Shown here in pieces: positions 17,791-26,557 of a DNA stretch of 64,000 bases (its first letter is position 1; the number at the start of each line of letters is the position of its first letter). The DNA is taken from contig NZ_JAMKMS010000003.1 in the NCBI RefSeq assembly GCF_023634655.1, positions 248,001-312,000 on the forward strand. Reading direction: 5' to 3'. This DNA is from Vibrio methylphosphonaticus. Lineage in GTDB: Bacteria; Pseudomonadota; Gammaproteobacteria; Enterobacterales; Vibrionaceae. The notes beneath the pieces are model-generated. The model had not been told where the DNA came from and ran no database searches. It saw nothing but the letters and a program-made list of their open reading frames with translations. Both the position numbers and the translations under genes were made by a program.

Positions 17791-18162
17791 GTGAATGCAT
17801 TTAAAAATTTATGTTCCGATAAAATGAATAAAGAACGCATTAAACGTGAGCATGATTTGCTTAAATTAAATTGTGTAGGTGACAACGAGTTCAAATCTCG
17901 AATGGCTATTTGGGATAGTTTAGCGTTTGCACCTGCGCCACTAGAGGAAGCAAAAAACTTCATCAATACTGTCTTTGGAAAACTGCAGCAAGAAGTAAAA
18001 GATACTCAGCATGAACTTTCAATAAGCCACAGTGAGTTTGTTCATTTTGCTACAGAAGAGATCACTTACATTAAAAACAACGTCGCCAACCAAACCATTC
18101 AATATATGTGGTATGCGTTAATTGCGTTGACGACTGCCGGTATTGTCGCAATTTGTCTATAA
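17791..18162 (+). CDS. Small C-terminally membrane-anchored protein of unknown function
   Basis: 123 residues from a GTG with GGAG 8 bp upstream. The first 100 residues are charged and helical, with heptad-like spacing in the stretch NFINTVFGKLQQEVKDTQHE. The last 20 or so residues (MWYALIALTTAGIVAICL) form a single membrane helix at the very end, giving a tail-anchored layout. No family recognised. The role is unknown; the shape is that of a small membrane-tethered coiled-coil protein. Confidence 0.6.
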   Translation: MNAFKNLCSDKMNKERIKREHDLLKLNCVGDNEFKSRMAIWDSLAFAPAPLEEAKNFINTVFGKLQQEVKDTQHELSISHSEFVHFATEEITYIKNNVANQTIQYMWYALIALTTAGIVAICL

Positions 18163-18189
18163 CTCAATACACGCCCTCGAATTCACTAT

Positions 18190-18212
18190 GAGCGTTAGGC
18201 ATACTAGCGCTC
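18190..18212. terminator. Hairpin downstream of the tail-anchored protein gene
   Basis: GAGCGTTAG pairs with CTAGCGCTC (one G-T pair) around a 5-nt loop, 28 bp after the stop. Only a weak T-rich tail follows, so this is a possible terminator. A second stem at 18280-18303 (GTGAGTTG/CAACTCAC) lies just before the nfsA ribosome site. Confidence 0.4.
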
Positions 18213-18320
18213 TTAGTCTGCTCCATCTTGCCATCTGAGATACTCATCACTTACCATACTAGAAAATGTCGATAGACTCGTGAGTTGTATAACCCCAACT
18301 CACAAGGATGATGTGACATC

Positions 18321-19043
18321 ATGAACCAAACTATCGCTACTATGTTAGAGCACCGCTCCATTCGTCAATTCACGTCACAACCAATAAGTGCCGAGCAACG
18401 AGATGTTATCGTAAAAGCGGGCTTAGCCGCATCATCTTCAAGCTTGCTGCAAGTTGTTTCCATTGTCAGGGTAACCGACCAAGATAAACGGCTTCTTTTG
18501 GCTGAATACGCGGGTGGACAAGCCTATGTCGCGTCAGCCGCTGAATTTTTAGTTTTCTGCATCGATTATCAGCGCCACATTGCGATAAATCCAGAGGTAC
18601 AGGCTGATTTCACTGAGTTAACATTAATTGGCGCGGTGGATGCGGGTATTATGGCGCAAAATTGTCTACTTGCAGCTGAGTCTTTAGGATTAGGTGGGGT
18701 CTATATTGGTGGTCTACGCAACAACGCCCAAAAAGTGGATGAGCTACTCAACCTACCACAAGGGACGGCCGTATTGTTTGGTATGTGTCTAGGGCACCCA
18801 GATCAAGATCCTGATATTAAGCCCCGCCTGCCTGCGGATGTCATCATGCATGAGAACGTATATCAACCGTTAGATAAAAATGATATCCACACCTACGATG
18901 CGTCCATGCAGCATTACTATGCACACCGGGCCGGTAATCAAAAACAAACAACGTGGTCACAACAAACAACCAGCAAACTTTCAGGGGAATCACGACCACA
19001 TATGCTGCCTTATCTCCAAAGCAAGGGACTCACTAAACGATAA
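18321..19043 (+). CDS. nfsA: Oxygen-insensitive NADPH nitroreductase
   Basis: 240 residues, the same length as E. coli NfsA. The start ATMLEHRSIRQFTSQPIS carries the FMN-binding H-R-S-x-R motif. AASSSSLLQ follows, then ESLGLGGVYIGGLRN and GMCLGHPDQDPDIKPRLP, which are characteristic of NfsA/FRP enzymes. The protein is a cytosolic FMN homodimer that reduces nitroaromatics and quinones in two-electron steps using NADPH. The AAGGA is 12 bp from the ATG, which is long; an 8-bp stem at 18280-18303 abuts it and may tune translation. Confidence 0.92.
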   Translation: MNQTIATMLEHRSIRQFTSQPISAEQRDVIVKAGLAASSSSLLQVVSIVRVTDQDKRLLLAEYAGGQAYVASAAEFLVFCIDYQRHIAINPEVQADFTELTLIGAVDAGIMAQNCLLAAESLGLGGVYIGGLRNNAQKVDELLNLPQGTAVLFGMCLGHPDQDPDIKPRLPADVIMHENVYQPLDKNDIHTYDASMQHYYAHRAGNQKQTTWSQQTTSKLSGESRPHMLPYLQSKGLTKR

Positions 19044-19073
19044 TATCTTTACCACCAGCATTGATGAAGTCGA

Positions 19074-19107
19074 CGCTATAACGGATGCATAGTGGTTCGT
19101 TATAGCG
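19074..19107. repeat. 10-bp inverted repeat between convergent genes
   Basis: CGCTATAACG and its exact complement are separated by 14 nt. It lies between nfsA and the convergent outer-membrane protein gene and may act as a weak terminator; there is no T run. Confidence 0.45.
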
Positions 19108-19163
19108 CTAACTGGTCTTGTCAACGCTTGAGTCCTGTAACGCGATTGAAGATAATTTCCTAC

Positions 19164-19682
19164 TTAAAATGACCAGCCCACTTTAAAATTGAATGCCGTT
19201 TCAGAGCGATCAACCAATGGTAATTGACTCACACCGACACTTCCCGTCCAACCTTCACTTTCAACGATAAAATCAACGCCTGGCGTTACGCCTGTGTGAG
19301 TATGGTGGTCAACGTGATCACGCCCAGCATAAAAGTAACTTCTGTCTAATGTTGAATGGATGACCCCTAGACTCGGTGCAAGATAAATTTCGTCAGTGAC
19401 ACCATAAGTAAGTGCAAGCCTAGCGGCAGAGAAATCTGATTGAGTGTAGTATCCCCCATCTGGATTTTCCTCAAATCGTCCTGCCTCTATGCCACCTCCA
19501 AACCCCCACTGCCCTTTTCCGTTTAGTTGATAGACACCCAAAGAATACGCTTTACCTGCATTTAAAAATGACACGCCACCCAACACAGAAAGCTTCCCCT
19601 CCGTATCTTTCGCGAGAACAGGCGTGTGCATTGCAGCGATCAGAGCAGCACAGAAAATCATATTGTTACGTGATTTGTTCAT
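19164..19682 (-). CDS. Small outer-membrane beta-barrel protein, unknown function
   Basis: 172 residues with a Sec signal peptide (IFCAALIAAMHTPVLA, cleavage before KDTEG). The rest alternates aromatic and small polar residues in beta-strand pattern (AYSLGVYQLNGKGQWGFGGGIEAG) and ends in Phe (FKVGWSF), the signature for insertion by the Bam complex. The size suggests an 8-stranded barrel of OmpW/OmpX scale. No specific family recognised. It is a single gene convergent with nfsA and has a weak ribosome site. Confidence 0.65.
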   Translation of the reverse strand: MNKSRNNMIFCAALIAAMHTPVLAKDTEGKLSVLGGVSFLNAGKAYSLGVYQLNGKGQWGFGGGIEAGRFEENPDGGYYTQSDFSAARLALTYGVTDEIYLAPSLGVIHSTLDRSYFYAGRDHVDHHTHTGVTPGVDFIVESEGWTGSVGVSQLPLVDRSETAFNFKVGWSF

Positions 19683-19905
19683 TCAATTTATCATGTCATA
19701 GGGAAAGTAAGCCGCACTGTAGGCAACCCATGACTCATGGTCAAAGTAATCTATCGGCTTTAACAAAATCCTGACGAAATCGGATAGTTTCAAAGGTTTT
19801 GGTCATTTTTTTCATTCAGTAAGAAACTACATGCGAATTTATATTCCCTTTCTTACTGTATAGGAATATAAATTGCGCATACGATCTGAAAAGTAGATAA
19901 CTAAT

Positions 19906-20640
19906 ATGGACAACACGCAGCGATCCACCAATCAAGTTAATGAGAAGCCTCTGCAGCTTCTGATGCAAGTTGCGCTTTCAGAAATACCCGTGTCAGCGAA
20001 GACACTCAGCTTGCAAATGGGTGTGCCGCTGAGCAGTTTGTATCGTCACATTAAGTTGCTAAAAGAATGGAATTTAATAGAAGAAAGCACGCAGGACAAA
20101 ACACTCATTGTTGGACCCGCAGCATTGATGCTCATGCACAGCTATCAATCCAACCCTCATAACTCTGAGGCGATTGAAAGCATTCTGAGTCGCTTGCAAA
20201 AACAGACTGGAGAAATGGCCGCATACATGGTGCCCGTCGGCTATCGTGCGTTATGCGTTAGCTTACAAGAAAGTGCACAGGCTATTCGCTGTAGCTATGT
20301 ACGTGGGCAAAGCCAACCTTTGTTGCGCGGCGCTTCATCTAAGGTAATGCTCGCATTTCTACCAGAAACGCGTTGTGAAAAAATTCTTCGTTATTTCGGT
20401 GAAGAAGACAATATTGATCGTTGGATGGCAGAACTAACACTCATTCGACATCAAGGATTTGCTGTCAGTACATCAGAATTTGACCCTGGCGTAACCGGTA
20501 TCAGTGCCCCTGTTATGAAAGGAAGTAAATTACTAGGCGCGGTCTCTATCATGGCTCCAGCGTATCGAGTCGAAGCCAATAAAGACCGATTTATATTGCA
20601 CGTATTACAAGCGGCCCGAGCACTGCCACCAGAAAGGTAA
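19906..20640 (+). CDS. IclR-family transcriptional regulator
   Basis: 244 residues. A winged HTH covers about residues 12-62 (LQLLMQVALSEIPVSAKTLS then VPLSSLYRHIKLLKEWNLI). The IclR effector domain follows, with LQKQTGEMAAYMVPVG, RGASSKVMLAFLPE and the C-terminal DPGVTGISAPVMKGSKLLGA motif typical of the family. The expected role is control of a catabolic or degradation gene set in response to a small metabolite. It ends 45 bp before the arginase-fold gene on the same strand and probably forms a two-gene unit with it. Confidence 0.88.
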   Translation: MDNTQRSTNQVNEKPLQLLMQVALSEIPVSAKTLSLQMGVPLSSLYRHIKLLKEWNLIEESTQDKTLIVGPAALMLMHSYQSNPHNSEAIESILSRLQKQTGEMAAYMVPVGYRALCVSLQESAQAIRCSYVRGQSQPLLRGASSKVMLAFLPETRCEKILRYFGEEDNIDRWMAELTLIRHQGFAVSTSEFDPGVTGISAPVMKGSKLLGAVSIMAPAYRVEANKDRFILHVLQAARALPPER

Positions 20641-20685
20641 ACCAATCACTTATACAGTGATTCAGTTTCTCGCAGGTTAATAACT

Positions 20686-21549
20686 ATGTTAAGCGTCTTC
20701 AAACAATTATGGAAAAGTCGTTACCATCCAACTATTGAACACAAACTGCCTATCTTTACGGTTTGTGAATCAATAAAGCCGATCAGTAACATAGAATTTG
20801 AAGACGCTGAATCGCTTTTAGAAACGGCCTATGACTGGCTAAGCGATCAAAGTCATTCTCATTCAATGAGAAATGTGGGCCATTTCCCTTTACTTTCTGT
20901 TTATTCCGCCGATAAGCCTTACTTCGAAAGCCCGTATGCAAATGGCGCGTTGAATGCTCTGATTGTTCAACACCTGTCACACAATGCGACGCCGATGGTG
21001 ATTACCAACTGCCACGAAACACTTCTCAACCTGTTACCAAGTCTAATTGTTGACACTGAGCAAATTGGCCTCATCAATATCAATGCAAATTTTTTAATGG
21101 ATCAAACCTTAGAAGTAAAAACTGGGTCAATGCTCCATTTTGCTCTGAATCGACACAATGAATGTCGAGCGTTCCATATTGGTATTGACCCAAATACGGC
21201 GAGCAAAAGTCTGTTAGATTACGCCGAAGATATGGGATGTGATTGGGCGCTGTTGAGTGAAGTTAACTATCGGAACAAAGGTATGATTAAATCTCAAGTT
21301 GCACGTTTTCTGCATCATTGCGATAAAGTGGTCATCACTATCGACTTGCCTTCTATTTCAAAAACCATGTCGAAGCTCGAAAATCAAAAACTCGAACTCT
21401 CTATGGTTCTCAGAGTTCTGCGTCAATGTATGACGTCTAATAAAACCACGTTGATCCAGCTTGTCGGCTGTAAAGAAGAACACATTTACTCTGCATCAAC
21501 ACAGCTCATTGTTGAGCAAGCGAGTCACTTTTATTATTTTTCTCATTAG
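20686..21549 (+). CDS. Arginase/formiminoglutamase-fold protein lacking metal ligands
   Basis: 287 residues that align along their length with the ureohydrolase fold of HutG-type formiminoglutamases, but the catalytic motifs are degraded. The GGGHE site appears as TNCHE. The D-A-H-x-D site appears as NANFLMD inside IGLININANFLMD. The third site T-I-D-L-D appears as TIDLPS. Structural landmarks are kept: FHIGIDPNTASKSLLDYA matches the helix after the conserved substrate loop. With most Mn ligands gone it is unlikely to hydrolyse guanidino substrates; a regulatory or binding role is more plausible. It is preceded by the IclR-type gene. The pseudoenzyme reading rests on manual alignment from memory. 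Confidence 0.7.
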   Translation: MLSVFKQLWKSRYHPTIEHKLPIFTVCESIKPISNIEFEDAESLLETAYDWLSDQSHSHSMRNVGHFPLLSVYSADKPYFESPYANGALNALIVQHLSHNATPMVITNCHETLLNLLPSLIVDTEQIGLININANFLMDQTLEVKTGSMLHFALNRHNECRAFHIGIDPNTASKSLLDYAEDMGCDWALLSEVNYRNKGMIKSQVARFLHHCDKVVITIDLPSISKTMSKLENQKLELSMVLRVLRQCMTSNKTTLIQLVGCKEEHIYSASTQLIVEQASHFYYFSH

Positions 21550-21621
21550 CTAAGCATGTTCATCAAGTAAAATGCCCAGTCGCTTTTTATCATTTTAGCC
21601 ATTAACCGCGCCGACGCTAAA

Positions 21622-21661
21622 ACCTATATACCTATAAACCTATAAACCTATAAACCCATAA
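21622..21661. repeat. Tandem repeat, five copies of an 8-bp unit (ACCTATAA)
   Basis: Five adjacent units; the first and last copies each differ by one base. It lies in the gap between the arginase-like gene and the RlpA-like gene. Confidence 0.85.
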
Positions 21662-21664
21662 ACC

Positions 21665-21694
21665 ACAGAGGGAGGCATTGTGGTCTCCCCCTGT
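21665..21694. terminator. Hairpin between convergent genes
   Basis: ACAGAGGGAG pairs with CTCCCCCTGT (one mismatch) around a 10-nt loop, immediately after the 8-bp tandem repeat. No T run follows, so terminator function is uncertain. Confidence 0.4.
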
Positions 21695-21836
21695 AGTCAA
21701 GTGCGAAGTCAGCAAGACAACCATATAATAGCCGCTAACGAAAGGCCGCTATCGACGTTATATCATCTCCTAAGTTTATATATTCCCTGAGTTTATATAA
21801 TCCTGTGACTTAATGTAGTCTCTTCACTTACTCTTC

Positions 21837-22262
21837 TTAGTGCTTATATCTAAATGTTCGACTATCATCCAAAATCTCAATTCTGATGGGCACCGTACCT
21901 TGCGTGGTGCTGCCCACCTTCTCAAATGCTTTCTGAGAAAGATCGATGGTTCTTCCTTTTACATAAGGGCCTCGGTCATTGATTTTCACATCAACACTCT
22001 TGTTGTTATCGGTGTTAATGACTCTAACAAGCGTGCCAAAGGGAAGCGTTTTATGAGCGGCAGTAAGCGCTCTCATATCATACTTTTCTCCACTGGCAGT
22101 GAGTCTGCCATGAAACTGACTGCCATACCAAGACGCAAGCCCAGTAAGTTGGTGTTTCTGGGCATACTCTTGAGTTTTAGGCGATGCGTTGATCGAATTT
22201 GATGAGCAGCCCGCCAGTAACGTTAATGCTAAAACGGTGGATATCATGGGTAATGGTTTCAT
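21837..22262 (-). CDS. RlpA-like lipoprotein, double-psi beta-barrel domain
   Basis: 141 residues. The lipoprotein signal ends LLAGC at about residue 19. The double-psi beta-barrel follows, with GLASWYGSQFHGRLTASGEKYD, AAHKTLPFGT and VKINDRGPYVKGRTIDLS, all RlpA hallmarks including the catalytic-type His/Asp pattern. RlpA proteins act at the outer membrane; some cleave naked glycan strands at division sites. This one lacks the C-terminal SPOR domain of full-length RlpA and is less than half its length, so septal targeting by SPOR is not expected. A single gene, convergent with the arginase-like gene. Confidence 0.88.
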   Translation of the reverse strand: MKPLPMISTVLALTLLAGCSSNSINASPKTQEYAQKHQLTGLASWYGSQFHGRLTASGEKYDMRALTAAHKTLPFGTLVRVINTDNNKSVDVKINDRGPYVKGRTIDLSQKAFEKVGSTTQGTVPIRIEILDDSRTFRYKH

Positions 22263-22516
22263 GTTAATGCAGTGTCACTTTCCTTAAATGTGTTCTTTAA
22301 GTATTCATGGTTATGCAGAGACGTTCATCAATACAGTGTCAGTAGTCGGTAATTTCGCTTCAATCGATTCAGTGCTCCACGTCTTTCTATACTTTAGCCT
22401 TCAATCTCACATTACGCACGTTCAAATAACGCACAACACCACTACAGCTTACACCGCTGGAAAAACAACAAAATGCGAAACATAATATTAACAAATTAAA
22501 TTTTTATACATTTTTA

Positions 22517-22531
22517 TTGCATAATATGTCA
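22517..22531. promoter_or_regulatory. Possible ArgR-type site upstream of artP
   Basis: TTGCATAATATGTCA, within an A/T-rich stretch 48 bp before the artP start, resembles an ARG box half-site pair (TGMAT-n-ATKCA style). The match is weak. Arginine importers are often ArgR-controlled. The rest of the gap 22263-22578 shows no gene. Confidence 0.25.
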
Positions 22532-22578
22532 CTTTGAGTAGTATACATACCTAGTGACTATTAATGCAGTAAATCAGC

Positions 22579-23307
22579 ATGAGAATTCAAGTTAAGCAAG
22601 TAAACAAATCCTATGGTGAGACACAAGTTCTCCATGACGTCAGTTTTACCTGTGAACAAGGTGAAACTCTGGTGTTGCTTGGCCCAAGTGGTGCAGGTAA
22701 AAGTTCGTTACTCCGAGTACTGAATTTATTGGAAACCGCGAATAATGGCACGCTCGACATCGCAGATCACACCTTTGATTTTACCGCGACTATTACTGAA
22801 AAGCAGGGCTTAGCACTGCGCAAAAAAGTGGGCATGGTCTTTCAGCAATACAATTTGTGGCCGCACCTTTCAGTCATGGATAATTTGATTGAAGCCCCCG
22901 TCAAAGTTGTGGGCATGAATAAAGAAGACGCGAAGGCAGAAGCATTAAAGATATTGGCAACGTTGCAGCTAGCAGATAAAGCCGATGCATGGCCATTGCA
23001 ACTTTCTGGAGGTCAGCAACAAAGGGTTGCGATTGCAAGAGCACTCATGATGAAGCCAGATGTGTTGTTGTTCGATGAACCAACTGCTGCACTTGATCCA
23101 GAGATCACAACACAAATTGTAAATATCATCAATGAGTTAAGCGGTACTGGGATCACTCAGATCGTTGTGACTCACGAAGTGGATTTTGCTAAGAAAATTG
23201 CCAGCCATGTTCTTTATTTAGAACAAGGAAGAATTGTTGAACACGGGACCAACGCCTCGTTTACTCAGCCTAAGACTCAAGCTTTTGCCGAGTACTTAAC
23301 ACACTAA
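22579..23307 (+). CDS. artP: Arginine ABC importer ATPase
   Basis: 242 residues, the same length as E. coli ArtP. Long blocks match it: [20 protein letters not shown] (Walker A), [31 protein letters not shown] (signature), [16 protein letters not shown] (Walker B) and [10 protein letters not shown]. It powers import of arginine (possibly also ornithine) with ArtQ and ArtM. It is the first gene of artPIQM; a 134-bp gap separates it from artI. Confidence 0.93.
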   Translation: MRIQVKQVNKSYGETQVLHDVSFTCEQGETLVLLGPSGAGKSSLLRVLNLLETANNGTLDIADHTFDFTATITEKQGLALRKKVGMVFQQYNLWPHLSVMDNLIEAPVKVVGMNKEDAKAEALKILATLQLADKADAWPLQLSGGQQQRVAIARALMMKPDVLLFDEPTAALDPEITTQIVNIINELSGTGITQIVVTHEVDFAKKIASHVLYLEQGRIVEHGTNASFTQPKTQAFAEYLTH

Positions 23308-23441
23308 TTCACTCACCACACTGTCGTTAACCTCCCTACTCATTGGCGCAACCGCTAGTGATTAGCAGCAAGTCGGCAGCGCGAAGGTGACAATATATCA
23401 ACGAGGGCACCGCCATGGTTCGCCTCACTTGGAGAAGTATT

Positions 23442-24173
23442 ATGAAAAAAGTTCTATTAGCATCAATCATCGGCCTTGTTTCTGCTAACGCTGCAGCTCA
23501 ACAAGAAATTAAGTTCGCTATGGAAGCGACATACGCACCATTTGAGTACGTAGACGAAAACAACCAAATTCAAGGGTTTGATGTTGATTTAGCGAATGCG
23601 CTTTGTAATCAAATTGAAGCAAAATGCAGCTTTCACAACCAAGCATTTGATAGCCTGATACCAGCACTAAAATTTAAGCGTTACGACGCTGCTATCTCTG
23701 GTATCGACATCACTGAGGCTCGCCAGCAACAAGTGATCTTTACGGCGCCTTACTACGATAATTCAGCAGCATTTGTTGCCCTGCAAGGTAAAGTCGCCAA
23801 CCAAAGCGCACTTGAAGGCAAGCGTGTGGGCGTACAAAATGGCTCTACACATCAAAGCTACCTGCTTGAGCAAATGACCGATGTCACTGCTGTACCTTAT
23901 GCGAGCTACCAAGACGCATTTATCGATATGCAAAACGGTCGTATCGATTCAGTATTTGGCGATACTGCTGTGGTGGCTGAATGGTTCGATAAAAATGACA
24001 AGCTCACTTACGTCGGTGAACCCATCACCAACCAACAATACTTTGGCAACGGCTTTGGTATTGCCGTAAACAAAGGTAACCAAGCGCTGCTTGACCAATT
24101 GAATGCAGCACTTAGCACTGTCAAACAAAATGGCGAATACCAAGCAATCTTTGACAAGTACTTTGGTAAGTAA
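23442..24173 (+). CDS. artI: Arginine ABC importer periplasmic binding protein
   Basis: 243 residues from the ATG at 23442, which has GGAG 7 bp upstream; a frame from 23415 would add nine residues before the signal peptide. The signal MKKVLLASIIGLVSANAAA is cleaved before QQEIKF. Family-3 binding-protein blocks match ArtI/ArtJ: FAMEATYAPFEYVDENNQI, GFDVDLANALC, NQAFDSLIPALKF and VGVQNGSTHQSYL. The ligand is inferred to be arginine from similarity to ArtI. It is followed by artQ after one base. Confidence 0.93.
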   Translation: MKKVLLASIIGLVSANAAAQQEIKFAMEATYAPFEYVDENNQIQGFDVDLANALCNQIEAKCSFHNQAFDSLIPALKFKRYDAAISGIDITEARQQQVIFTAPYYDNSAAFVALQGKVANQSALEGKRVGVQNGSTHQSYLLEQMTDVTAVPYASYQDAFIDMQNGRIDSVFGDTAVVAEWFDKNDKLTYVGEPITNQQYFGNGFGIAVNKGNQALLDQLNAALSTVKQNGEYQAIFDKYFGK

Positions 24174-24174
24174 T

Positions 24175-24867
24175 ATGGGACTAACGGGCTACTCCTCCTC
24201 ACTCCTTCAAGCAAGCTGGGTCACTGTTCAGCTTGCCTTTGTCAGCCTATTGGTTGGGTTGGTTCTCGCTGTCGTTTTTGCCAGTGGTGAGATGTCACGT
24301 AAGAAGCTAATCTCTTGGCCTACCACCGCCATTGTCACCATCATCCGTGGGCTGCCAGAGCTATTAGTCGTACTTTTTATTTTTTTTGGTTCTACACAAG
24401 TACTGTTTCTTATTACTGGTGATTTTATTGAGGTAAGCCCGTTTCTTTCCGGTGTGATTGCGCTGTCATTGATTTTTGCTTCCTATGCGGCACAAACCAT
24501 TCGTGGTGCATTGAAAGCCGTTCCTAGTGGGCAAAGTGAGGCAGCACGTGCACTGGGTATGAGTCGCTCTCGTACTTTCATCAAGATTATTTTGCCACAA
24601 GCGGTTAAACATGCACTTCCTGGCCTTACCAATCAGTGGTTGGTGTTATTAAAAGATACCGCGCTAGTGTCACTAATTGGTGTCACTGACTTAATGAAAC
24701 AGGCACAACTGACTTCAGCAGCAACACACGAAGCCTTTACATGGTACGCCACCGCCGCTGCCATTTATTTGGCCATCACACTGATTACACAACAAGCTGT
24801 TAAGCGCATCGACAACAAGTTTTCTATACAACAAATGTCGGCATCAAAGAAAGGAGTCACCGCATGA
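24175..24867 (+). CDS. artQ: Arginine ABC importer permease ArtQ
   Basis: 230 residues; the ATG at 24175 begins one base after the artI stop. An in-frame ATG at 24103 lies inside artI and is rejected. About five membrane helices are present. The EAA loop is around GQSEAARALGMSRSRTFIKIILPQA, typical of polar amino-acid permeases. It pairs with ArtM. The last four bases overlap artM (ATGA). Confidence 0.92.
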   Translation: MGLTGYSSSLLQASWVTVQLAFVSLLVGLVLAVVFASGEMSRKKLISWPTTAIVTIIRGLPELLVVLFIFFGSTQVLFLITGDFIEVSPFLSGVIALSLIFASYAAQTIRGALKAVPSGQSEAARALGMSRSRTFIKIILPQAVKHALPGLTNQWLVLLKDTALVSLIGVTDLMKQAQLTSAATHEAFTWYATAAAIYLAITLITQQAVKRIDNKFSIQQMSASKKGVTA

Positions 24868-25535
24868 ATCAGCAACACGTGTGGCAAATGCTTGAAGGTT
24901 TAATGACGAGCTTACAACTTACCGCCGCTTCATTGCTTGTTGGCTGTATTTTAGCCTTACTTATGACGTTGAGCCTGATTCTTCGCACCCCACTCATCCA
25001 TTGGTTGAGCCGTGGCATTATTACCGTTTTCACTGGTACCCCTTTATTGATTCAAATCTTTTTGGTGTACTACGGGCCTGGGCAGTTTGAGGTGATTAGA
25101 GAAAGCGTTGCGTGGCATTGGCTAAGTCAGCCATGGTTTTGTGCGATGCTAGCACTCGCACTTAACACGGCCGCCTACAGTACCCAGTTGTTTAAAGGCG
25201 CTTTTCGCGCGATTCCTGATGGTCAATGGCAAGCTTGCCGCGCATTAGGCATGGATATGAAAGCCACGCTTGGTGTATTACTTCCGTTTGCTATACGTCG
25301 GGCAGTTCCTGCGTATTCGAACGAAGTGATCTTAGTCTTTAAAGGAACCTCCCTTGCCAGCACAATCACCATCATGGATATCATGGGCTACGCGCAGCGC
25401 ATTAATGCCCAAACTTATGATACGTTAACGGTATTTGGCATCGCTGGATTATTCTATCTTGCCGTAAACGGCCTACTTACTCTGCTATTTAGAAAGGTCG
25501 AAAAGCAAGCGCTTGCGTTCGAAGCGAGTCGTTAA
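24864..25535 (+). CDS. artM: Arginine ABC importer permease ArtM
   Basis: 223 residues, close to E. coli ArtM. The start overlaps the artQ stop by four bases, implying coupled translation. About five helices are present. The block FTGTPLLIQIFLVYYGPGQF and the EAA region DGQWQACRALGMDMKATLGV are typical of the ArtM/HisM class. It is the last gene of the operon and is followed by a very strong terminator. Confidence 0.92.
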   Translation: MNQQHVWQMLEGLMTSLQLTAASLLVGCILALLMTLSLILRTPLIHWLSRGIITVFTGTPLLIQIFLVYYGPGQFEVIRESVAWHWLSQPWFCAMLALALNTAAYSTQLFKGAFRAIPDGQWQACRALGMDMKATLGVLLPFAIRRAVPAYSNEVILVFKGTSLASTITIMDIMGYAQRINAQTYDTLTVFGIAGLFYLAVNGLLTLLFRKVEKQALAFEASR

Positions 25536-25614
25536 CATCAATCCGAATGAGCGAAACATGCGTGAGTTGGGGATCTGGAGATAGTAGAGCCTAGTTAAAA
25601 TCGAAGGAAGATAT

Positions 25615-25668
25615 TATATAAACACGCCGCCCCTAAGGATTCGTTCAAAGGGGCGGCGTGTTTATATA
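25615..25668. terminator. Strong bidirectional terminator after artM
   Basis: A 19-bp perfect stem (core AACACGCCGCCCC/GGGGCGGCGTGTT extended by A/T pairs) with a 16-nt loop. The opposing gene's stop codon (25669-25671) abuts its right end, so it serves artM and the minus-strand gene alike. Confidence 0.92.
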
Positions 25669-26190
25669 TTAAATCATTAACTTAAGGCTAAACACCAATA
25701 CGTCGGTATACAGGGCAGTTTCAAAACCGAAATGGCTATAGTGAAAGGTAATGGTTGGTGCGAACACAGGAGTAATACCGCCAATTTGAACGCTATTGTC
25801 CTCTTTGGAGTAACCACTTATTCCACCGACTCTCAAGCCAATTCTCGCCCAAGATTTCCAGTCATATTGAGGATGATAAGAAACAATGTATGAGCGATTA
25901 TCGAAACTATTAATCAATGTAAACGCTTCGAATTGTTTGTATCTAAAGCCCACAATATAGTTGTCTTGATTTCGTCCAGTTGATGTCAAATGCTCCGTCC
26001 ATCCTGCATAGGTAAGGTCAAAGTTCCCTTTAAGTGGGTCACTCTCTTGAGCATTATCAGAAGAAACTGCTTTAGTCTGAGCAACTTCAGGCGCTGCTTC
26101 GTCTGCAACCGCAACCGTACTCATGCCCATCACTGCCGCAAACATCCACCTGACGGTTTTACTTTTCATTGTATTGATTGTTGTACTCAT
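25669..26190 (-). CDS. Outer-membrane beta-barrel-like protein, unknown function
   Basis: 173 residues. Signal peptide VRWMFAAVMGMSTVAVADE, then a Ala/Ser/Asp-rich linker of about 30 residues, then beta-strand pattern with many aromatics (FDLTYAGWTEHLTSTGRNQDN, NYIVGFRYKQF, SYIVSYHPQYDW). The overall size and the WTEHL start recall small lipid-modifying barrels, but I see no PagP catalytic set. Function unknown. A single gene convergent with artM, ending at the shared terminator. Confidence 0.6.
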   Translation of the reverse strand: MSTTINTMKSKTVRWMFAAVMGMSTVAVADEAAPEVAQTKAVSSDNAQESDPLKGNFDLTYAGWTEHLTSTGRNQDNYIVGFRYKQFEAFTLINSFDNRSYIVSYHPQYDWKSWARIGLRVGGISGYSKEDNSVQIGGITPVFAPTITFHYSHFGFETALYTDVLVFSLKLMI

Positions 26191-26479
26191 TGTTTTCGTA
26201 GCATCTCAATTAGCTTCAGCCGCTATTTTAATGAAATGATGGCTATTAAGTGCGTCTCAATTTGTAGACAATTGTCTTTTTCTTCTTAAACAAGGCGTTA
26301 CTATTTGTAACATGATATATCGTATACGCCAAACGCTTTAATACTACCGCTTAATTACACGCTATCGAGCATGCTGTTAATCAAAGAAACGACAAGATAA
26401 AATGGGGACATGACTCAAGTCGCTTGATCGGTTTTAGCGCGCTAAACATTACGTGCCTCAAATATTTAAGCAAAGGTGA

Positions 26480-26501
26480 TTGTCACAAGTTTCTGTGACA
26501 A
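26480..26501. promoter_or_regulatory. Inverted repeat upstream of the DUF3012 gene
   Basis: TTGTCACA and TGTGACAA are separated by 6 bp. Half-sites are CRP-like but in the opposite orientation to a CRP box. It lies 56 bp before the ATG at 26558, so it may be an operator or an RNA stem. The rest of the gap 26191-26557 shows no gene. Confidence 0.35.
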
Positions 26502-26557
26502 TGTTGCGATTATTTCGATAAACTGGCGCCATTAAATTACGCACAAGGGAAGTAACC

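Noticed and set aside
17712..17966. Minus-strand reading frame of 84 codons
   Set aside because: Antisense to the tail-anchored protein gene, which has the better ribosome site and a coherent membrane helix.
25502..25515. Palindrome GCAAGCGCTTGC within artM
   Set aside because: Inside coding sequence near the 3' end and not matching the flanks of the operator set.
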